The notes under the pieces are model-generated. The model saw nothing but the letters and a program-made list of their open reading frames with translations, was not told where the DNA came from and made no database searches. Shown piece after piece: positions 7,441 through 12,117 of a stretch of DNA of 14,523 nt. The stretch comes from CAYYYG01 sp964591375 (GTDB lineage: Bacteria; Patescibacteriota; Microgenomatia; UBA1406; GWC2-37-13). The translations under genes and the position numbers were made by a program. The stretch is taken from positions 1 to 14,523 of the forward strand of contig CAZQAU010000034.1 in NCBI GenBank assembly GCA_964591375.1, written 5' to 3'. Every line of letters starts with the position of its first letter. Within the stretch, counting starts at the first letter, position 1.

Positions 7441-7827
7441 TTAAGATAATGATGCGAGGATTTTGCGTACTTCAGCAATGAGTTCATCGGGAGTATAGGA
7501 AGCCTTAATAAGAAAACTAACAGCACCAAGTTTAGTACCTTCCTGTAAGATACTATCCTGTCCGAGGTTGGTTAAAAAAACTACCGGCATATTTTTAGTT
7601 TTATCTTCGCTTTTTAATTTCTTGAGGACCTCAAGACCATTCATACGCGGCATCATAATATCCAGAAGAATAAGATCATATGTTTTTTTCTGGGCAGCTT
7701 CAAGACCATAAACACCATCCTCACATGCGTCAACTAAAAATCCAGAGTGATCCAATTGTCGTTTATATAACTCACGAATAAGTAAGTCGTCTTCAATCAG
7801 CAAGATTTTTTTCTGTGAAGTTTCCAT
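7441..7827 (-). CDS. Single-domain response regulator (CheY-like receiver)
   Basis: A 128-residue receiver domain with nothing after it. The acidic pocket is D13/D14 (IEDD), the phospho-acceptor is D56 in LILLDIMMP, the switch Thr is T86 (VFLTN) and the conserved Lys is K108 (FLIKAS). All catalytic residues are intact, so it should be phosphorylated by a histidine kinase. No kinase gene lies in the window, so it is an orphan. Having no DNA-binding output, it must act by protein-protein contact. The strand is opposite to copA and the stops are nine bases apart, so it does not belong to the copper operon. A 15-base palindrome covers its start codon. Confidence 0.93.
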   Translation of the reverse strand: METSQKKILLIEDDLLIRELYKRQLDHSGFLVDACEDGVYGLEAAQKKTYDLILLDIMMPRMNGLEVLKKLKSEDKTKNMPVVFLTNLGQDSILQEGTKLGAVSFLIKASYTPDELIAEVRKILASLS

Positions 7828-7835
7828 ATTGGAAA
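7821..7835. promoter_or_regulatory. Palindrome TTTCCA-tat-TGGAAA over the receiver start codon
   Basis: A perfect 6-bp inverted repeat with a 3-base centre spans the ATG (7827) of the response regulator gene. It lies at or just after the predicted transcription start. It could be an operator or chance in AT-rich DNA. Confidence 0.3.
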
Positions 7836-7842
7836 TATCTTA

Positions 7843-7871
7843 AATCTAATAGAATATCAGAGACATGTCAA
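7843..7871 (-). promoter_or_regulatory. Promoter TTGACA-17-TAGATT of the receiver gene
   Basis: On the minus strand a perfect TTGACA (7871-7866) is followed 17 bases later by TAGATT (7848-7843, 4 of 6). The predicted start is near 7836, leaving a leader of about nine bases. A GATATT box closer to the ATG is an alternative -10. Confidence 0.5.
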
Positions 7872-7928
7872 GTCGGAATACTTATATACCGGTAACTAAT
7901 CAGTTGACACCAATACATAAAAGCATAC

Positions 7929-8069
7929 GTCATTCTGGTAACCCGCCAATTCGGCGGGGCATCCAGAATCGAAAGTGCTTAAGATTATTACTCATGCCTG
8001 AGTAAATATCCCAACCGTTATAGATTCTGGATAAGATTTCGTCACACGCACGAATCTTACCAGAATGAC
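7929..8069. repeat. MITE-like nested inverted-repeat element
   Basis: The 141-base intergenic element is bounded by perfect 13-bp inverted repeats: GTCATTCTGGTAA (7929-7941) and TTACCAGAATGAC (8057-8069). Inside is a second perfect pair, ATCCAGAATC (7961-7970) and GATTCTGGAT (8023-8032). Two local hairpins are also present: CCCGCC/GGCGGG (7942-7958) and AAGATTtCGT/ACGAATCTT (8033-8058, one bulge). The motif ATTCTGG or its complement thus occurs four times. There is no transposase frame and no clear target duplication. It looks like a small dispersed palindromic element of the REP/MITE kind; the open frame across it is not a gene. Confidence 0.65.
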
Positions 8070-8091
8070 ATTGCGATTGATAACAACTGAA

Positions 8092-8107
8092 GAGGTATAT
8101 GTACCTC
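8092..8107. promoter_or_regulatory. Palindrome GAGGTA-TATG-TACCTC upstream of the AHSA1 gene
   Basis: A perfect 6-bp inverted repeat lies at the -35 position of the TATAAT box at 8116. It could be an operator for a dimeric regulator. It may explain why no -35 sequence is visible. Confidence 0.4.
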
Positions 8108-8115
8108 ACCTCAGG

Positions 8116-8121
8116 TATAAT
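8116..8121 (+). promoter_or_regulatory. -10 box TATAAT, six bases before ATG 8128
   Basis: A perfect TATAAT, six bases, then the chosen ATG. It decides the start: the upstream ATG at 8065 lies inside the repeat element and the promoter. A leaderless mRNA is predicted. Confidence 0.6.
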
Positions 8122-8127
8122 CACAGT

Positions 8128-8571
8128 ATGCAAAGTTTCAGTACTACCGTAACAATCATGGCACCGCGTGAAAAAGTTTATAAAGCTCTGACTACACAAG
8201 AAGGTTTAGCAGCCTGGTGGACTCCTGACTGTGAAACTGAAAATAAAATGGGTGGAAAAGCAGTATTTCATTTTGGCAAATATTATGTCGCCATGCAGAT
8301 AGAGAAACTTGTTGAAGAACGGCACATTGTCTGGCGGTGTGTGGATCAGTATTTTAAATTTGAAAATGTGGCTTCCACGAATGACTGGTTGGGTACTATT
8401 GTCGAGTTTCAGCTGGAAAAAAATGATGATCAAAGCACTTCTCTACATTTTACACATGAAGGATTAACATCAGAATTGGCAAGTTATGAACAAACTAAAG
8501 CCCTCTGGTCATATCTCCTACTGATGTGCCTGAAGGTATATCTGGAAAATATGTATGGCCACCGATTATAG
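8128..8571 (+). CDS. AHSA1/SRPBCC-fold (START-like) protein
   Basis: The 147-residue protein has the hallmarks of the Activator of Hsp90 ATPase 1-like (AHSA1) group of the SRPBCC superfamily. The start is FSTTVTIMAPREKVYKALT. It is followed by EGLAAWW, a Gly-rich strand (GGKAVFHFG), a middle VWRC, the GT of WLGTIVEF, FTHEGL, and a C-terminal helix ending WSYLLLMCLKVYLE. The fold makes a deep hydrophobic pocket; bacterial members bind small hydrophobic ligands or are of unknown role. The ligand cannot be read from sequence. The frame opens at 8065, but conserved sequence begins at 8128, where a TATAAT box sits six bases upstream. The last six bases overlap the stop of the convergent membrane-protein gene. 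Confidence 0.88.
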   Translation: MQSFSTTVTIMAPREKVYKALTTQEGLAAWWTPDCETENKMGGKAVFHFGKYYVAMQIEKLVEERHIVWRCVDQYFKFENVASTNDWLGTIVEFQLEKNDDQSTSLHFTHEGLTSELASYEQTKALWSYLLLMCLKVYLENMYGHRL

Positions 8572-10944
8572 CCCTTTAATCTCAGTCAGTTCTTTGGCTT
8601 CAAATTCCACTTTACAATATCCACCTGCCTGAATCGCCACAGGGCTTAGCAAGGCTTTAACGGCAATTCTATCAGACTGAGTGTAATATGCTGATGGTTT
8701 ATTTTCGATTATCTGCATGGAGCCATCACGAGTTACGACTGATGTATCATCGAAGCTATTCTGAATTTTAACACCGGCAGGTACCTGTACCACTACTGCT
8801 CCTTCACCTAATGCGTTGATGGACTCGAGATTCGTAATTTGTGTGGTGGCGGTGATTGAGGATGTATAGTTGCTCATAACTCCGTATACTTCAACAGGCT
8901 CTACCAGCTGTCCGCACTGTGCAGTTCTTAACTGAGTCACATTCAAGGGCTGATTCTTTTCCAGCTGCATAAAGACCTTCATATTGAGATTGGAAGCTGG
9001 GTCGTTGGAAATATAAATACGATTTAACTGTTCCGGATAATACCGTCTTAAAGTAACCGATAGAAATGGATACTGGAATTCGTGAAGTAAGCGGTTTTCT
9101 TCTTTTAATAAGGAAATCTGTTTTTCTATCTGATATGTACGTATACGTTTTAATAAGTCATTTATCGGATCAAAATAGGCATGTGTGTTTGAAGCGAGTG
9201 TATTATATGCCCTCTGTTCCGACTGGTTATAATAGGCAAACTTTCTTTGCTTGATTAGTATTTCATCAAGAGCTCTTTTTTTCTTACTATCTTTCCAGCC
9301 GATCGCATATATCGATTCATTAATATTGTCCTGACCGTACCCATTCTGAATATAATCTTTTTCAAACTGATTACCAATCCTCCATCCATTTTGCAGAAGC
9401 CAGTCTTGTGGCGCGTAATATCGATATAATCGATCACGTTTTTCAATAAAAGTTACCAGTGCGAGCTTAATACCAGCCAGCTGATTGCGCTCGATATCGG
9501 TTAACTTCTCTTTCTGAAGTAAAGTATTAATTTCAGTTTCCATTTGTGGAATCAATGCAATCTTTTCATCGATGGGATCTTCCGATAATTGACTCAGATA
9601 AAAATAATCCGTATATTCATGATGTTTGGGAGCTCCTGCAATTACCATTTTATCGATATTCATGGTATTCAGAAGAAGCCATACAATACACGACATCAAC
9701 CAGAGACCAAACATGATTTTTGCCTCACGCATATTTTTACGCAGTTCAAAAAATGCCAGTAATAAAAGAAATCCAAATAACCAGAATAAGAAAACACCTC
9801 CAACTACTCTTACCCGTGTTAATCCATAGGTCTCGACATATAATAGGTCCCGTCGCAATGCGGAAAGAAGTAAGAAGAATAGTTCAAGAATTAGGACAAT
9901 ATTGACTACTCTCGCCCACTGTATTTGTTTTACATCGGTATGGCTGCGCAGTTTAAGGGTGGTAAGATACGATAAAAATCCGCCAATAAAAACTGCTAAT
10001 AGTAGTTCGGTAAATCCACGTCGAACATACTCACTAAACGTTAAATTTAGCTCAATCAATAATTCCCGACTGCCGAGAAATAAATATTTATACTGTACAA
10101 ATAGAAATACCGCGATAATTGCCACTACCGCCGTTACAGCCGTTACGATATCACGGAAGGTTATCCAGCCGCCGGTGACATTCTGCTTGCCGTTTAACTG
10201 AATACTAAATAGTGAAGCAAGTATGAATAATATGATAATTGTGGCAAAGGTACGACCAAATAATTGATCACGGAATTCTTTAATGATCTGGGAAAAGACA
10301 GGATCTGCCTGAGAGAGTATATAAATAAAGAAAACCAGTACGCCGATTGTGATAACTATCGTTTTTATCCATCCTCCCAGCTGTTGTTGTTTCTCGGCAT
10401 CCCGACGAAATAATGAGCGGGCAATCTGAATAAAGTGGATAATTCCCTGGGGAAGAGCGGCCGCAAGCGTACGGATGGCTGTACCCAATGTCCAGGTAAT
10501 AGTTTCATGTATCAGCATGATTGTCAGTATGAGCATCGATAACAGTTGTACTCCCAGATTAAACGACTGAACAAATCCGTTAGCACGCAAGACCATACTA
10601 ACACCGCTTACGGCGATGATGATCACCGCCGACCAGACAATAAAGTTCTGTCTTTTCCAGAGTAAGGCGAGCCAGGCACAAGCCATCAGTACCGAAAAAA
10701 TTGCCCATCCCAAGGCAGCAAAACGCATATCAGGGCCGAATACAAAGAGATAGGAATGAAGCCCGATATGATAGCCAATCAGAATAATCGCTGCTGCGAC
10801 CGCAAAGTATTTCGGATACGTTACATTGCCGTTCCAGTTAATAGTTTTAGCTTCCGGCCCACCAAGAAGTTTGTATAGCCACAGAATAATGCCCCCAATG
10901 GCTGAAAAGAAGATAAGCGACAGAATCGTTGCAAATACTACCAT
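8566..10944 (-). CDS. Polytopic membrane protein, DUF4153/DUF4173 type
   Basis: This 792-residue protein has about twelve predicted transmembrane helices in the first 425 residues. A large, mostly extracytoplasmic C-terminal part (about 430-792) follows, with coiled-coil stretches (EINTLLQKEKLTDIERNQL) and a beta-rich end. The sequence ETYGLTRVRV between helices and NTMNIDKM after the last one match the YGLTxxR and N-x-D conservation I associate with the DUF4153/DUF4173 families. Their function is unknown. The end of the protein (about 640-792) looks like a separate soluble domain, which is longer than the usual family member. The start is fixed by an extended -10 (TGCTATAAT) six bases before ATG 10944. 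The gene is alone on its strand, convergent with the AHSA1 gene and sharing six bases with its end. Confidence 0.8.
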   Translation of the reverse strand: MVVFATILSLIFFSAIGGIILWLYKLLGGPEAKTINWNGNVTYPKYFAVAAAIILIGYHIGLHSYLFVFGPDMRFAALGWAIFSVLMACAWLALLWKRQNFIVWSAVIIIAVSGVSMVLRANGFVQSFNLGVQLLSMLILTIMLIHETITWTLGTAIRTLAAALPQGIIHFIQIARSLFRRDAEKQQQLGGWIKTIVITIGVLVFFIYILSQADPVFSQIIKEFRDQLFGRTFATIIILFILASLFSIQLNGKQNVTGGWITFRDIVTAVTAVVAIIAVFLFVQYKYLFLGSRELLIELNLTFSEYVRRGFTELLLAVFIGGFLSYLTTLKLRSHTDVKQIQWARVVNIVLILELFFLLLSALRRDLLYVETYGLTRVRVVGGVFLFWLFGFLLLLAFFELRKNMREAKIMFGLWLMSCIVWLLLNTMNIDKMVIAGAPKHHEYTDYFYLSQLSEDPIDEKIALIPQMETEINTLLQKEKLTDIERNQLAGIKLALVTFIEKRDRLYRYYAPQDWLLQNGWRIGNQFEKDYIQNGYGQDNINESIYAIGWKDSKKKRALDEILIKQRKFAYYNQSEQRAYNTLASNTHAYFDPINDLLKRIRTYQIEKQISLLKEENRLLHEFQYPFLSVTLRRYYPEQLNRIYISNDPASNLNMKVFMQLEKNQPLNVTQLRTAQCGQLVEPVEVYGVMSNYTSSITATTQITNLESINALGEGAVVVQVPAGVKIQNSFDDTSVVTRDGSMQIIENKPSAYYTQSDRIAVKALLSPVAIQAGGYCKVEFEAKELTEIKGL

Positions 10945-10950
10945 GCAGAT

Positions 10951-10959
10951 ATTATAGCA
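10951..10959 (-). promoter_or_regulatory. Extended -10 TGC-TATAAT of the membrane-protein gene
   Basis: On the minus strand TGCTATAAT is followed by six bases and ATG 10944. The extended -10 may replace the poor -35. The left arm of the inverted repeat at 10969-10987 covers the -35 position. Confidence 0.6.
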
Positions 10960-10968
10960 GATTTAAAA

Positions 10969-11066
10969 AACCGGTATTCCGCTTTGCCTACTCTGCCATG
11001 TACGTCATGACCGTCACCCTTATACTAAGCGCTGTGTGCTCTTTTGCAAAGCGGAATTACCTGGTT
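10969..11066. repeat. Long inverted-repeat element between divergent promoters
   Basis: The left arm (10969-10987) AACCGGTATTCCGCTTTGC and the right arm (11046-11066) GCAAAGCGGAATTACC plus TGGTT are inverted repeats. They match over about 19 bases with two single-base bulges, and the central 11 bases (TTCCGCTTTGC) match perfectly. The inner 58 bases hold no frame. There is no visible target duplication. It may be a small non-autonomous element or a large hairpin separating the two divergent promoters. It is not related in sequence to the element at 7929-8069. Confidence 0.6.
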
Positions 11067-11155
11067 ATGGTAGTCATCTTCATAAGTAACACAAAATAGA
11101 TAACTAGTAAAATATTAACATGTTAATTAATAAGATGTCAAGCGATCGAGACAGA

Positions 11156-11164
11156 TGTTATTAT
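11156..11164 (+). promoter_or_regulatory. Extended -10 TGT-TATTAT of the AlkD-like gene
   Basis: TGTTATTAT (5 of 6 to TATAAT, with TGn) is followed by six bases and ATG 11171. It decides between several in-frame ATGs (11120, 11135, 11165, 11171, 11180). Confidence 0.45.
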
Positions 11165-11170
11165 ATGTAT

Positions 11171-11881
11171 ATGGGCAATATGAATATCTTAAAAAAAGAG
11201 ATCAAAGAGTTAAGCAATCCAGTACGAGCGAAAGGCTCGATGGCTTTTTTCAAGACGGATAAAGGTTCGTATGGTGAGGGCGATGTATTTGCAGGCCTGA
11301 CGGTGCCCCAAAGTCGGTCTTTAGCAAAAAAACATAAGGATCTCACTTTGGATGATGTAAAAAAACTGCTCGAATCCCCTATTCACGAAGAACGCTTAAT
11401 AGGACTGCTTATTTTGGTGGAACAGTTCCAAAAAGGCACCCCTGACAAACAAAAAAGTATTTTTGAATTTTATCTGCAGATGAAAAGCCACGTGAATAAC
11501 TGGGATCTGGTTGATCTTTCGGCTGATAAAATTATGGGTGCATATCTGATCGATAAGCCGAAAGATAGTATCTATAAGCTAGCCCTCTCAACCAATCTGT
11601 GGGATAAACGGATCGCGATGCTGACCACCTTCTGGTTTTTGAAACATAATCAGTTTGAAGATACACAAAAAATCGCTAAAATACTCCTCCACGATAAACA
11701 TGATCTGATTCATAAGGCAGTTGGCTGGATGCTCCGGGAAATGGGCAAAAGAGACTCGAAAACACTGGAAAATTTCCTCAAAAAACACTACAAAACCATG
11801 CCCCGCACCACCCTTCGCTATGCTATCGAACGCTTCTCCCCTGCTCTGCGCCAGGCCTACTTGCAAGGTACAGCAGCCTAA
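11171..11881 (+). CDS. AlkD-like DNA alkylation repair glycosylase (HEAT repeats)
   Basis: This all-helical, HEAT-like-repeat DNA glycosylase should remove 3-methyladenine and 7-methylguanine type lesions. Key AlkD residues are present. The NNWDLVD motif gives W111 and D115, like W109/D113 of Bacillus cereus AlkD. R147 is in WDKRIAML (R148 there), and W186 is in GWMLREMGKRD (W187 there). The AIERFSP end is also typical. From 11171 the length is 236 residues, normal for the family. The frame is open from 11120, but the upstream residues are low-complexity and contain the -10 box, so 11171 (or the internal ATG 11180) is the likely start. Nine bases after the stop the sequence enters the N gap, so whether a gene follows cannot be seen. 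Confidence 0.9.
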   Translation: MGNMNILKKEIKELSNPVRAKGSMAFFKTDKGSYGEGDVFAGLTVPQSRSLAKKHKDLTLDDVKKLLESPIHEERLIGLLILVEQFQKGTPDKQKSIFEFYLQMKSHVNNWDLVDLSADKIMGAYLIDKPKDSIYKLALSTNLWDKRIAMLTTFWFLKHNQFEDTQKIAKILLHDKHDLIHKAVGWMLREMGKRDSKTLENFLKKHYKTMPRTTLRYAIERFSPALRQAYLQGTAA

Positions 11882-11889
11882 AGATAGGT

Positions 11890-11989
11890 NNNNNNNNNNN
11901 NNNNNNNNNNNNNNNNNNNNNNNNNNNNNNNNNNNNNNNNNNNNNNNNNNNNNNNNNNNNNNNNNNNNNNNNNNNNNNNNNNNNNNNNN
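11890..11989. other. Assembly gap of 100 N
   Basis: Exactly 100 N, the conventional placeholder for a scaffold gap of unknown length. Order and true distance of the two flanks are not proven by the sequence. Confidence 0.98.
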
Positions 11990-12060
11990 GTCGAACCGTA
12001 CAGAGGTTGCCTGAGATTTTCTTAGGTATACCCGAGTTCGGGGAGGCTATATCGGCGGAA
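11990..12060 (+). other. Structured, GC-richer segment after the gap
   Basis: Between the gap and the terminator hairpin there are two small hairpins: CCTGAG-atttt-CTTAGG (12010-12026) and CCCG-agtt-CGGG (12031-12042). One plus frame (11992-12108, 38 codons, ending in TAA) is open back to the gap. It could be the end of a truncated gene or a small RNA followed by its terminator. I do not recognise either. Confidence 0.35.
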
Positions 12061-12106
12061 GGTGAGGGCTGCGCTTCGCGCGGCTCTCACCTCCAAATCT
12101 TTTTTT
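12061..12106 (+). terminator. Hairpin with T-run, probable intrinsic terminator
   Basis: A 13-bp stem (12061-12073 with 12079-12091, two G-U pairs, loop CTTCG) is followed after eight bases by seven T (12100-12106). The spacing is longer than ideal. On the plus strand it would end whatever transcript comes from the gap. On the minus strand the hairpin lies just past the metalloprotease stop but has no T-run after it. Confidence 0.55.
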
Positions 12107-12117
12107 AAAAAAATCTT

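Noticed and set aside
7029..7529. Minus-strand frame of 166 codons over the copA end
   Set aside because: Shadow of copA and of the receiver gene, both of which have complete family motifs in other frames.
7431..7827. Response regulator as part of a copper two-component system
   Set aside because: It is on the opposite strand, convergent with copA, has no DNA-binding domain and no kinase partner; copper control is explained by CsoR.
7930..8199. Minus-strand frame of 89 codons in the copA/AHSA1 intergenic region
   Set aside because: It runs through the palindromic repeat element and into the antisense of the AHSA1 gene; no protein-like composition and no start signal.
11990..12060. A tRNA truncated by the gap (TCGAACC near 11991 resembles a T-loop complement)
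   Set aside because: The following bases do not form an anticodon arm with U33 or a D arm on the minus strand.
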